In this document: in pieces, positions 29,474 through 37,767 of the stretch | Position numbering within the stretch: the stretch's first letter is position 1 | Layout: every line of letters starts with the position of its first letter | Assembly: GCF_016907955.1 (NCBI RefSeq) | Contig: NZ_JAFBCX010000011.1 | Location: 62,001 to 126,000 of the forward strand | DNA: 64,000 nucleotides | Origin: Lentzea nigeriaca | GTDB taxonomy: Bacteria; Actinomycetota; Actinomycetes; Mycobacteriales; Pseudonocardiaceae | Reading direction: 5' to 3' | The notes under the pieces: model-generated | Seen by the model: only the letters and a program-made list of their open reading frames with translations | The model's database searches: none | What the model was told of the DNA's origin: nothing | Program-made: the position numbers and the translations under genes

Positions 29474-30330
29474 AGAACATCGACCCGGTCAAGGCCCTGG
29501 ACGACAAGGTCGAGCGGCTCAAGAAGGACCTCAAGTCCCTCGGTGATCGCATCGACAACGCCCAGACCGACGCGGCACAGAACAAACTCAGCACCACGAA
29601 CCAGATCCGCGACACCACGCGCAAGATCGCCAAGACCAACGACCGCGTCACCGAACTCGCGGACAGCGTGCACCGGCTGGAGCGGCTTCTGGTGGCGCTC
29701 AACAGGAAGGTCCGCGCGGGCGAGACGCGGAAGGCGGACTTCGACAACTGGCCGGAGATCGGCAAGCCGCTCATCGCCAGGATTCTCGCGGGCCAGGAAG
29801 CCTACGCGCGCAGGACGTTCACGCCGCAGGAAGCCAAGACCAGGCGCAAGGCCATCTCCGAGTACGACCGGCTGGCGCACGAGGCGATCGACGCCGCCGA
29901 AGCGCTGACGACGCTGCCGCCGAACGCGGAAGCGTTGTGGCGCAAGAAGTACAAGCAGTGGCAGGCGATCGCAGGCAAGCAACGCCCGGAAGCACCGGAC
30001 GAAGACGAGCACGCCAAGGACACCGCTGTGAAGTCAGCGGGCAACGAAGCCATCGCGGAGGCACGCGAGCTGATCCGCACCCGCATCGAGGACGCGGTCG
30101 CGAACGATCTGCTCTTCCCGGCGTGGTTCGAGAACATGCTCGGACCGGCCGCACCGCCCGGCAAGGCGGACGATTGGCTTTACACCGCAACGGATGTCGT
30201 GTTGTACCGGCTGCTGCACGACGTCACGAGCCCGGCGAACGCGCTCGGTCGGGCGCCCCAGGAACAAGGGCATCGCAGAACACTCCACGACCGGTTGATC
30301 GTGGAGTGCGCGGACTACCGCAAACCGTGA
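29470..30330 (+). CDS. Coiled-coil hypothetical protein
   Basis: 286 aa, charged. Residues ~5–80 form a coiled coil (LDDKVERLKKDLKSLGDRI, TNDRVTELADSVHRLERLL). The remainder is helical, with Lys/Glu-rich loops (ALWRKKYKQWQAIAGKQ) and a C-terminal VECADYRKP. No catalytic motif or known domain seen. Coupled to the preceding membrane protein; together they may form a membrane-tethered structural or sensing pair. A 104-bp inverted repeat follows. Confidence 0.7.
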   Translation: MKNIDPVKALDDKVERLKKDLKSLGDRIDNAQTDAAQNKLSTTNQIRDTTRKIAKTNDRVTELADSVHRLERLLVALNRKVRAGETRKADFDNWPEIGKPLIARILAGQEAYARRTFTPQEAKTRRKAISEYDRLAHEAIDAAEALTTLPPNAEALWRKKYKQWQAIAGKQRPEAPDEDEHAKDTAVKSAGNEAIAEARELIRTRIEDAVANDLLFPAWFENMLGPAAPPGKADDWLYTATDVVLYRLLHDVTSPANALGRAPQEQGHRRTLHDRLIVECADYRKP

Positions 30331-30377
30331 ACTCGGGCAGGGCGCTGTGCCTGACTGCCGCTCCTCCGGAGACGGCG

Positions 30378-30481
30378 GTGAGTTCGCCTTTGAGTCGGTC
30401 GTCCGGCCGAATCGCTCGCACCGAATTGGGCTTCGCCGAATTCGGCACGAGCGGTTGACCGGACGACCGACGCGAACTCAC
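30378..30481. repeat. 104-bp imperfect inverted repeat
   Basis: Nested arms pair in order: GTGAGTTCG with CGAACTCAC, GTCGGTCGTCCGG with CCGGACGACCGAC, CGCTCG with CGAGCG, and CCGAATT with AATTCGG, separated by small asymmetric bulges. It sits between the convergent coiled-coil and S1-domain genes. It could be a two-way terminator, but length and bulges also fit a MITE-like relic. Confidence 0.75.
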
Positions 30482-30501
30482 TGTCCGGTGTCGCTCACGC
30501 T

Positions 30502-30693
30502 TCAGGCCAGCTCAAGGCTGAACCGGTGCTTGTCGGCGTCCACCATGAGCACCTTCACCTGCACGGTCGAACCGACCTCGGGCTGCTGGCCGTGCAGAAG
30601 CCCGTGTGCACCGGCGGGGTGCTCGACGAACGAACCGAACGGGAGGGTCTTGACGACCTTTCCCGAGAAGACATCACCAACGTTGGGAAGCAT
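30502..30693 (-). CDS. Single S1-domain RNA-binding protein
   Basis: 63 aa making one S1/OB fold: GDVFSGKVVKTLPFGSFVEH, HGLLHG, GSTVQVKVLMVDADKHRFSL. The start is backed by an unusually perfect Shine–Dalgarno (AGGAGGTGAT) 7 bp before ATG, implying high expression. Small S1 proteins bind RNA, often at the ribosome or decay machinery; a specific role is not known. Ends just before the 104-bp inverted repeat. Confidence 0.85.
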   Translation of the reverse strand: MLPNVGDVFSGKVVKTLPFGSFVEHPAGAHGLLHGQQPEVGSTVQVKVLMVDADKHRFSLELA

Positions 30694-30752
30694 TGCGCAT
30701 CACCTCCTCTCCCGAGCGCGTATCCCAAGACGGATAGCGCGGGGGCAGGAGG

Positions 30753-30773
30753 GGCCCTGATCAAGTCAGGGCC
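30753..30773 (-). other. Hairpin in the leader of the S1-domain gene
   Basis: Perfect 8-bp stem GGCCCTGA / TCAGGGCC with a 5-nt loop, 60 bp upstream of the S1 start. It could be a 5'-leader structure of that mRNA or a stop for transcription from outside; its effect is unknown. Confidence 0.4.
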
Positions 30774-30874
30774 GGGCAACCGTTCCGCTCACGGCACAAG
30801 GCCGACCCGGCAGTCATGCCACGAACATTAACCACCACAGGCCGTTGTCCGCAATGGAATCTAGAATCCGTCAC

Positions 30875-31837
30875 ATGCTGGAGACGTCCGCACGGCTGCT
30901 GAAGCTTCTCTCCTTGCTGCAGGTGCGGCGCGACTGGACGGGCCCCGAGCTCGCCGACCGGCTCAGCGTCGACGTCCGCACGATTCGCCGCGACATCGAC
31001 AAGTTGCGCAGTCTCGGCTACCCCGTCACGTCGCTGCCCGGCGCGACCGGCGGCTACCAGCTCGGCGCCGGCGCGGAACTGCCGCCGTTGCTGCTCGACG
31101 ACGACGAAGCCGTTGCCGTGGCGGTGGGGTTGCGCACCGCGGCCAACGGCACGATCGCGGGCATCGAGGAGACGTCGATCCGTGCACTCACGAAGCTCGA
31201 ACAGGTCCTGCCGAGCCGGTTGCGCCGGCGGGTGCAGGCGCTCCAGGCCCACACCACTCCCCTGACGGCCGCGGGCCCCACGGTCGACCCTGAGACGCTC
31301 ACGATCATCGCCGCCGCCTGCCGCGACCACCAGCAGTTGCGGTTCACCTACTCGCCAACGCAAGGCGAGCCCACCAAACGTCTCGTGGAACCGCAGGGCC
31401 TCGTGCACACCGGCCGCCGGTGGTACCTGGTCGCCTGGGACTCGTCCAAAGAGGACTGGCGGACGTTCCGCGTCGACCGCATCACCACGGAACCGACGCT
31501 CGCCGCCCGCTTCTCGCCGCGCGAACCACCGGCGGAGAGCCTCGGCGAGTTCGTGTCCCGTCAGGTCTCCTCGAACGTCTACACCTATCAGGCCGTGCTG
31601 ACGATCCACGCCCCGCTGCGGGCCGTCGCCGAACGCACCTCGCCGATGTCGGCGTCACTGGAACCGATCGACGACAGCTCGTGCCGCATGATCACCGGCG
31701 CCGACACGCTCGACCGGATCGTGTGGCACATGATGTTCCTGGGCTTCGAGTTCGACGTGCACGAGCCCGCGGAGCTCAGGGACCACGTGAACGCCATCAT
31801 CGGCAGACTGCGGAACGCGGTTAGAGTGCAGTCGTGA
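30875..31837 (+). CDS. WYL-domain transcriptional regulator (YafY-like)
   Basis: 320 aa from ATG 30875 (ATG 30854 possible). N-terminal winged HTH (SARLLKLLSLLQ, LADRLSVDVRTIRRDIDKLR, GYPVTSLPGATGGYQL) followed by a WYL domain (PQGLVHTGRRWYLVAWD with W-Y-L visible, then DWRTFRVDRI) and a WCX tail. WYL domains sense small ligands or nucleic acids. Its last four bases overlap the start of the ECF sigma gene, so regulator and sigma factor are produced together. Confidence 0.92.
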   Translation: MLETSARLLKLLSLLQVRRDWTGPELADRLSVDVRTIRRDIDKLRSLGYPVTSLPGATGGYQLGAGAELPPLLLDDDEAVAVAVGLRTAANGTIAGIEETSIRALTKLEQVLPSRLRRRVQALQAHTTPLTAAGPTVDPETLTIIAAACRDHQQLRFTYSPTQGEPTKRLVEPQGLVHTGRRWYLVAWDSSKEDWRTFRVDRITTEPTLAARFSPREPPAESLGEFVSRQVSSNVYTYQAVLTIHAPLRAVAERTSPMSASLEPIDDSSCRMITGADTLDRIVWHMMFLGFEFDVHEPAELRDHVNAIIGRLRNAVRVQS

Positions 31838-32751
31838 CAGTGGACTTCGCGACCGCGGCGGATCCGTTCCGCCGTGAGCTGCTCGCGCACTGCTACCGGA
31901 TGCTCGGCTCGCTGCACGACGCCGAGGACCTGGTGCAGGAGACGTACCTGCGGGCGTGGAAGGCGTACGGCCAGTTCGAGGGTCGTTCGTCGGTGCGCAC
32001 CTGGCTGTACCGCATCGCGACGAACGTCTGCCTCACCGCGCTCGACAGCCGCGCCCGCAGGCCGCTGCCGTTCGACCTGTCCGCGGGCGCGACCCAGAAC
32101 GACCCGCTGACCCAGGACCACGAGATCCCGTGGCTGGAGCCGTTCCCGACCGATCCGGCCGCGATCGTCACCGAACGCGAGTCCACCCGGCTCGCGTTCG
32201 TCGCCGCGCTCCAGCACCTGCCGCCGAGGCAGCGCGCGGTGCTGATCCTGCGCGACGTGCTGCGGCTGACCGCCGCCGAGACAGCCGACCAGCTCGACAT
32301 GACGGTCGCGGCCGTCAACAGCGCCCTGCAACGGGCCCACGCGCAGCTCAAGGACCTCACCGAGGACGCGGTCACCGAGCCCGCGGACGCCAAACCGCTG
32401 CTCGACAGGTGGGTGAAGGCGTTCGAGGCCAAGGACATCCCGGCGATCATCGGCATGTTCACCGAGGACGTCGTCTGGGACATGCCGCCGTACCCGCAGT
32501 GGTACAGCGGTCCGGAGATGGTGGCGTGGCATCTCACGAACCAGTGCCCTGCCGTGCCCCACGGCGCGCGCATGATCGCGGTGGAGGCGAACGGCCAGCC
32601 CGCCTACGGGCTGTACCTGCGCGAGCAGGACGGCGTGTTCCGGCCGTTCAACCTCCAGGTGCTGGAAGTCAGGAACAACCGGATCACGCACGTCTCGTCG
32701 TTCTTCGACCTCAGTCTGTTCCCGCGATTCGGGCTGCCTTCGACCGCATGA
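31834..32751 (+). CDS. ECF sigma factor with C-terminal SnoaL-like domain (SigG-type)
   Basis: 305 aa from GTG 31834. Sigma-2 (CYRMLGSLHDAEDLVQETYLRAWKAY, RTWLYRIATNVCL), sigma-4 (LPPRQRAVLILRDVL, TAAETADQLDMTVAAVNSALQRA), then an NTF2/SnoaL-like domain (~195–300: LLDRWVKAFEAKDIPAIIGMFTEDVVWDMPP). ECF members with this tail use it for self-control in place of a standard anti-sigma factor. GTGA overlap with the WYL gene. Ends inside the convergent phosphoesterase gene (41-bp overlap). Confidence 0.92.
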   Translation: MTVDFATAADPFRRELLAHCYRMLGSLHDAEDLVQETYLRAWKAYGQFEGRSSVRTWLYRIATNVCLTALDSRARRPLPFDLSAGATQNDPLTQDHEIPWLEPFPTDPAAIVTERESTRLAFVAALQHLPPRQRAVLILRDVLRLTAAETADQLDMTVAAVNSALQRAHAQLKDLTEDAVTEPADAKPLLDRWVKAFEAKDIPAIIGMFTEDVVWDMPPYPQWYSGPEMVAWHLTNQCPAVPHGARMIAVEANGQPAYGLYLREQDGVFRPFNLQVLEVRNNRITHVSSFFDLSLFPRFGLPSTA

Positions 32752-34474
32752 ACTCGGACTGGTCGAGAGCCCGGTTCACGACCCGCAGGTCACCGATCCA
32801 GCCGTACAACGACTTCTCCACGACCTTGTTGTACGCGTAGGCACCGACGAGCCACGGGTCGCCTGCGGTCGAGATGCCGCGCGCGGGCGTCGAAGGGTTG
32901 CGCAGCAACGGAGATCCGTCGACGTACAACGTGGTGTGCGTGCCGTCGTTGACGACCGCGACATGCCACCACGTCTCGTACGGCATCTCGTGGCCCCAGT
33001 TCGTCGAGATCCCCGCCTGGTCGCGCGGGAAGACCGCCCACTGCAGACTGCCGCCGCCCGCGAGGTTCAGCGTGGCGATCGGCTCGCTCGGGTCGTCCCC
33101 GGTCTTGCCCGCGGCCGATCCGGGTGAGAGCTTGGTGAGCAGGCCGCACCACGGGTGGTCGAAGTCCTTGGGCAGCTTGAGGAACAGCTCGATCGTGTAC
33201 CCGCGCTCGAACGTCTCCCGGTTCAGCGGCGCCGACTCCACAGTGGACAGATGGCCGTTCTTGCCGAAGTACAGCGAACGGTGCGACGGCGCGAACCGGT
33301 GGTGGTCGTCCCCCGCGGTCAGCGTGCCGGTCTGCTTCAGGTCGTTCCCGTTGCCCGACAGGTCCTTCAGCCCCTCGCCGAGCCGCCAGTACGCGACGGT
33401 GCCGGGCACCAGCACGTCGCGAGCGGGCTGCGCCGCGGGCAGCACCGGCGGGTCGAAGCGGGCGAACCGCTGCTCGAAGTCGATCGGAACGCTGAACCGG
33501 TCGGCGGGTCCGGTCAGCTCGATCTCCTTGCGCTCCAACGGGTTGAGCGAGCGCTTGCCCAGCAGCCACGGCGACAGCGTCCGCACGTCGATCGTCCGGC
33601 GGTCGAGGTCGAAGTGGTAGAGCCGGATCATCGCACCGCCGCCGTAGTAGCGGTCCTGGTAGTTCGTGATGTGCACATGGACGTCGTTGCCCGCGGTGTT
33701 GCGCAGCGTCGCGCGTGCGGGCGGCCAGAAGTGCCCGTTCAGCGTCAGGAAGACCTGGTCGTTGTCCTTGATCAGCTCGTCCCACAGCTTGCGGCCGTAG
33801 TCGGACATCACCGCGGCACCGTCGCCGCCGTCCTGGACGAGCTCGTGCGTGGTGAGGATGACGGGCAGCTTCGGGTGCTGCTTCAGCACGTCACGCGCCC
33901 ACGCGAACCCCTTGGTGGACATGCGCCAGTCCAGCGCCAGAACCAGCCACTCCTTGCCCGCTGCCCGGAACACGTGGAACGAGTTGTAGCCGTCGGCGCT
34001 CGCACCGCGGAACGTCGGCGAGTGCCGGAACCGCTGCGGCCCGAACCTGTCGAGGTACGGCGTGCGGCCGCGCTGGTCGTCGGTGCGCGAGTCCGGCAGG
34101 TCGTGGTTGCCCGCGAGCACGCTGTACCCGACGCGGCGCCGGTCGAGCACCTCGAACCGCTCACTGATGTCGTCGATCTCGCTCTTCAGCCCGTTCTCGA
34201 CGAGGTCGCCGAGGTGGCTGACGAAGACGATGTTCTCGGACTTCTGGTGGTCGATCAGGTACTGCAGCGTGGCTTTCATCGGCGCCGAGTCGCCCCGGTC
34301 CTGGTCGAACATGTACTGCGTGTCCGGGATCACGGCGAGGGTGAACCGGCGTGGCCCCCGGTCAGGACGGCCGCCGAGAACGATGTCAGCCGCTGCGGAA
34401 CCGGGCGTGACCAGGGCGGCAGCGGCGGCGGTCGCGCCGGTGCCGAGCAGGAAGGAGCGGCGGGACGCGGTCAT
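32711..34474 (-). CDS. Tat-exported metallophosphoesterase with LamG-like domain
   Basis: 587 aa. Tat signal SRRSFLLGTGATAAAAALV. Calcineurin-type motifs: IPDTQYMFD, SHLGDLVENG, LAGNHDLPD and TTHELV with GHFWPP metal ligands. The C-terminal ~200 residues are a concanavalin/LamG-like fold (VAYWRLGEGLKDLSGNGNDL, LYVDGSPLL, WIGDLRVVNRAL). A secreted phosphoesterase acting on wall or nucleotide-derived phosphates is likely; the substrate is unknown. The last 41 bp overlap the convergent sigma-factor gene. Confidence 0.88.
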   Translation of the reverse strand: MTASRRSFLLGTGATAAAAALVTPGSAAADIVLGGRPDRGPRRFTLAVIPDTQYMFDQDRGDSAPMKATLQYLIDHQKSENIVFVSHLGDLVENGLKSEIDDISERFEVLDRRRVGYSVLAGNHDLPDSRTDDQRGRTPYLDRFGPQRFRHSPTFRGASADGYNSFHVFRAAGKEWLVLALDWRMSTKGFAWARDVLKQHPKLPVILTTHELVQDGGDGAAVMSDYGRKLWDELIKDNDQVFLTLNGHFWPPARATLRNTAGNDVHVHITNYQDRYYGGGAMIRLYHFDLDRRTIDVRTLSPWLLGKRSLNPLERKEIELTGPADRFSVPIDFEQRFARFDPPVLPAAQPARDVLVPGTVAYWRLGEGLKDLSGNGNDLKQTGTLTAGDDHHRFAPSHRSLYFGKNGHLSTVESAPLNRETFERGYTIELFLKLPKDFDHPWCGLLTKLSPGSAAGKTGDDPSEPIATLNLAGGGSLQWAVFPRDQAGISTNWGHEMPYETWWHVAVVNDGTHTTLYVDGSPLLRNPSTPARGISTAGDPWLVGAYAYNKVVEKSLYGWIGDLRVVNRALDQSEFMRSKAARIAGTD

Positions 34475-34542
34475 GGCGCGGAGCGTAAGCAAGCTTTACC
34501 AACACCAGGCGAACGGCGAGCGAAACCTGCGCCGCGCAAACC

Positions 34543-34593
34543 GCACGCGGGGCCCCCGCGTACTCCAGGAGAGTACGAAAGCTCCCCGCGTAC
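34543..34593. repeat. 51-nt palindromic element, copy 2
   Basis: Right arm (34573–34593) is identical to copies 1 and 3; the left arm (34543–34563) has changed in its centre (CCCCCG in place of AGCTTT) but keeps both ends. Total length is again 51 nt with a 9-nt centre. It lies in the divergent gap between the phosphoesterase and the TauE-like gene, where a terminator is not expected. Confidence 0.8.
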
Positions 34594-34611
34594 TCGATAG
34601 CATCGCGAACT

Positions 34612-35328
34612 ATGTCTTGGGGGATAGTGGCGGCCGGGTGCGTGGTCGCACTGGGCGGGCTGTTGCAGGGGTTGATCGGCTTCGGGCTGGCGCTGATCGC
34701 CGTGCCGTTGATCGCGCTGCTCGACCCGACTCTGCTGCCGGTGCCGGTGCTGATCGTGGCCATCGCGCACGCGTCGATGTCGCTCGCCAGGGAGTTCAGC
34801 CACGTCGACTGGCACGGCGTCGGCTGGGCGATGCTCGGCCGCCTGCCCGGCACGCTGATCGGCATCTGGGTCGTCGACGCGCTCGACCCCAAGGGGTTCG
34901 GGCTCGTCGTCGGTGGTTCGGTGCTGGGGTGCGTGCTGCTGTCGATCACCACGTGGCGTCCACGGCCCCGGCCGAAGTCCCTCGTCACAGCCGGGTTCGC
35001 GAGCGGGTCGTTCGGCACGGCGACGTCGGTCGGCGGCCCGATGGTCGCGCTGCTCTACCAGAACCAGACGGGCCCGCAGGTCAGGGCGACCCTGGCGGCG
35101 TTCTTCGTGCTCGGCTCCGGCGCGTCGGTGATCGGGCTGCTCGCGGCCGGGCAGGTCACCGCGCACCGGCTGTGGACGGGAGTCGCGCTGATCCCGTTCC
35201 TCGTCGCCGGGTTCCTGCTGTCCGGGCCGTTGCGGCGGAAGGTCGACGCGGGCGGCATCCGTACCCCTATGTTGATCGTGGCCGGGGCGAGCGCCGTCGT
35301 GCTGATCGTGAGGAGCGCACTGCTGTGA
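34612..35328 (+). CDS. TauE/SafE-family sulfite/organic-acid exporter
   Basis: 238 aa, seven to eight hydrophobic helices. Typical opening GLLQGLIGFGLALIAVPLI and internal repeat FASGSFGTATSVGGPMVALLYQNQ. The family exports sulfite, sulfoacetate or related anions; the substrate cannot be set. ATG 34612. Overlaps the next gene by 4 bp (GTGA). Confidence 0.88.
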   Translation: MSWGIVAAGCVVALGGLLQGLIGFGLALIAVPLIALLDPTLLPVPVLIVAIAHASMSLAREFSHVDWHGVGWAMLGRLPGTLIGIWVVDALDPKGFGLVVGGSVLGCVLLSITTWRPRPRPKSLVTAGFASGSFGTATSVGGPMVALLYQNQTGPQVRATLAAFFVLGSGASVIGLLAAGQVTAHRLWTGVALIPFLVAGFLLSGPLRRKVDAGGIRTPMLIVAGASAVVLIVRSALL

Positions 35329-36095
35329 TTCGGCGGACGATCATCTTCGGCGCGGCACTCGCGGCGCTCGCTCTGATCAACGATCAGATGCTGTGGCTGC
35401 CATCTCTTCAGTTCACCGCACTGGCGATCTCCGTGCTGCTGGTCGTCGTGGCACCACGACCAGCCTGGGTCGCGCTCGTGATCGCCGGGCTCGCCGCGTA
35501 CTCGGTCCGCTCGGTGTTCCTGATGGTCGACTTCGGGCAGCTCGATGCCGTCTGCCTCAACGGCAGCGCGATCTGCGGCGGCACCCAGCCCGACTGGTAC
35601 ATCGCCGACGAGAAGACCTACTCTCCCGGCGTCACCGGGTTCTTCCTCGAGCTGCCCGTCGTTCCGGCGTGGCTGATCGTCGTCGGTGTGCTGGGCTGGG
35701 CGATCCGGCGTCGCAGCTGGCGGACCGCCGTCGCGGGCGCGCTGTACGGCGCCGCGGTGGTGTTCCTGCCGCACGAGGCGCCGATCGTGCTGTTCGCGGC
35801 GGCAGCGGCTGCTCTGGGCCCGCGCAAGGACGTCCGTTACCTGATGGGCATCGGGGTTCTGGCGCTCGCGTGGACAAGCCCGTTGGTGGCCACGATCGTC
35901 GCCATCACGGCCACGCTGGCGTTGACGATCTGGGCCCTGGTCAGGAAGGACGTCGTCAACGGTGCCGTGGCCCTGCTCGCACTGGCCGCGGCCTCGGTGA
36001 CGCCGTACCTCAGCGCGGGAGTGCTCCTGGCCGCCGCGGTGACGGCGCTGTACCAGCACCGCCACCGCGTGCGGATCGATCAGGCGAACGGCTGA
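35325..36095 (+). CDS. Polytopic membrane protein coupled to the TauE-like exporter
   Basis: 256 aa from GTG 35325. About eight hydrophobic helices, e.g. TIIFGAALAALALI, FTALAISVLLVVVA, AWLIVVGVLGWAI. One long extracytoplasmic loop has two Cys (DAVCLNGSAICGG). No family recognised. Translational coupling to the TauE-like gene suggests a joint transport role. Its end overlaps the convergent peptidase gene by 16 bp. Confidence 0.7.
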   Translation: MIRRTIIFGAALAALALINDQMLWLPSLQFTALAISVLLVVVAPRPAWVALVIAGLAAYSVRSVFLMVDFGQLDAVCLNGSAICGGTQPDWYIADEKTYSPGVTGFFLELPVVPAWLIVVGVLGWAIRRRSWRTAVAGALYGAAVVFLPHEAPIVLFAAAAAALGPRKDVRYLMGIGVLALAWTSPLVATIVAITATLALTIWALVRKDVVNGAVALLALAAASVTPYLSAGVLLAAAVTALYQHRHRVRIDQANG

Positions 36096-37708
36096 ACGTT
36101 CGGCTGGAACACCGAGCCCTCAGCCGGCGGAATGAGGTCCACCAGGTACTTCGCCACGGCCGCGTCGGTCGCGGCCGAGCGGCCCAGGATGCAGTGGCCG
36201 AACGAGTCGACGCTGATCAGCCGCGCGTTGCCGAGCTCCTTGACCATGCGCTGCGAGAACAGGTACTGCGTCGCCGGGTCGTAGTAGTTGCCCACCACGA
36301 CGACCGGGTTGGGCGTCTTGCGGTTCCACGGGCCGATCCAGCGGTCCGGGTGGCGGGTCGGCCACGTCGGGCACGTCAGGAGGTCGGACGCGGCCTGGTA
36401 GCGGCCGAACGTGGGCGACTCCTTCTCCCACTTGCTCGCCGTCTGCGCCCAGAAGCGGTTCGTGCGGACGAACGGCTTGTCGGTGCAGTTGACCGCGTAG
36501 TACGAGTCGTCCGCGGTGTACGGGGTGTCGGGCAGCGGGTCGACGTCCATGCGGCCACCGCTGTTGTTCAGCGGCGCCGGAAGGTCCACAACGGACTGAA
36601 CGCCGAAGGTGGTCGCCGCGGCGGCGGACGGGTTGAGCGCCTGGTGGACGCTCTGCAGCCACTGCACCAGCGTCGCGAACCGCGGCACCGAGTACAGGTC
36701 ACTGGACACGCGGCCGATGACGTCGGCCAGCCCGACCTGCTTGCCGTCCGGCATGGTGACCGGGCCCTTGCCCAGCGCGGTCTTCATGACCTCGAACTTC
36801 TGCCGGGCGTTGCCGGCGAACGCGCACTTCGCGACACCGGCGGAGTCGCAGCGCTTGAGCATCGCGTCGAGCGCGATCTCGAAGCCCTTGGCCCGCTGGC
36901 GGTCGTACTCGGTGCCGTTGGTCAGGCGCAGCTGCGGGTCCACGTTGCCGTCGATCACCATCGCGCGCGTGCGCTGCGGGAAGATGTTGGCGTACGTCGA
37001 ACCGATCAGCGTGCCGTACGAGAAGCCGACGAAGTTCAGCTGCTTGTCGCCTACTGCCTCGCGCATGATGTCGAGGTCGCGCACGACGGCCTCGGTCGAC
37101 ATGTGGTTGAGCAGCGGACCGGCGTTGATCTTGCAGTAGTCCGTGTAGGCCTTGGACTGCCGGATGGAGCTCGAGATCTCCTCCGTCGTCCGCGGCAGGG
37201 CGTACCAGCCCTCGTTCACCGCGTCGGCCTCTTCCTGGGTGCGGAAGCAGCGCAACGGGTTGCTGCGGGCGACACCACGCGGGTCGAACCCGATGATGTC
37301 GAACCGGTCCAGCACGGCGGGCTGGAAGTAGTTCTTCGACACCGCACCGCGGATCAGGCCGGAACCGCCGGGACCACCGGGGTTGAGGAAGATCGAGCCG
37401 ATCTTCTTCGACGGGTCGTTCGCGGGCCGCTTCATCATGGCGATGCCCGTCTTCTCACCGCGCGGACGCGAGTGGTCGACGGGCACCTCCTGGACGGCGC
37501 ACGTCAGACGCGCCCGCTCCTCCGGCGTCACGGACGCGGGAAGCGAGGCGAGAACGTCGGCCGCGCACTGCCCCCAGGCGGCGGGTCTGACGGCGGATGC
37601 CTCGGTCTGGGCACTCGCCGTGCCCAGACCGGAAACGATGGTGCCGAGCACGAGCGCGCTGGCGAGCGCCGCGCGCACGGCACGCACAGATGCAGGAGAT
37701 GACGTCAC
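36080..37708 (-). CDS. Secreted alpha/beta-hydrolase, tripeptidyl aminopeptidase-like
   Basis: 542 aa. Sec signal (MTSSPASVRAVRAALASALV, cut near ASA). FLNPGGPGGSG oxyanion region, nucleophile motif GFSYGT, acid in YYDPATQY and catalytic His in SFGHC; C-terminal TAP-type domain. Matches mycelium-associated SlpD/E and TAP peptidases that remove N-terminal tripeptides from exported proteins. Stands alone; next upstream is egtD across a 59-bp gap. Confidence 0.9.
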   Translation of the reverse strand: MTSSPASVRAVRAALASALVLGTIVSGLGTASAQTEASAVRPAAWGQCAADVLASLPASVTPEERARLTCAVQEVPVDHSRPRGEKTGIAMMKRPANDPSKKIGSIFLNPGGPGGSGLIRGAVSKNYFQPAVLDRFDIIGFDPRGVARSNPLRCFRTQEEADAVNEGWYALPRTTEEISSSIRQSKAYTDYCKINAGPLLNHMSTEAVVRDLDIMREAVGDKQLNFVGFSYGTLIGSTYANIFPQRTRAMVIDGNVDPQLRLTNGTEYDRQRAKGFEIALDAMLKRCDSAGVAKCAFAGNARQKFEVMKTALGKGPVTMPDGKQVGLADVIGRVSSDLYSVPRFATLVQWLQSVHQALNPSAAAATTFGVQSVVDLPAPLNNSGGRMDVDPLPDTPYTADDSYYAVNCTDKPFVRTNRFWAQTASKWEKESPTFGRYQAASDLLTCPTWPTRHPDRWIGPWNRKTPNPVVVVGNYYDPATQYLFSQRMVKELGNARLISVDSFGHCILGRSAATDAAVAKYLVDLIPPAEGSVFQPNVQPFA

Positions 37709-37767
37709 GGATGCACCCCATCACCGAAGGTGCACCGTTTGTACCCGCCTATCGGAGGGTTGTGTCC

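Noticed and set aside
33155-34600. 481-codon plus-strand frame opposite the phosphoesterase
   Set aside because: Antisense shadow of a complete Tat phosphoesterase gene.
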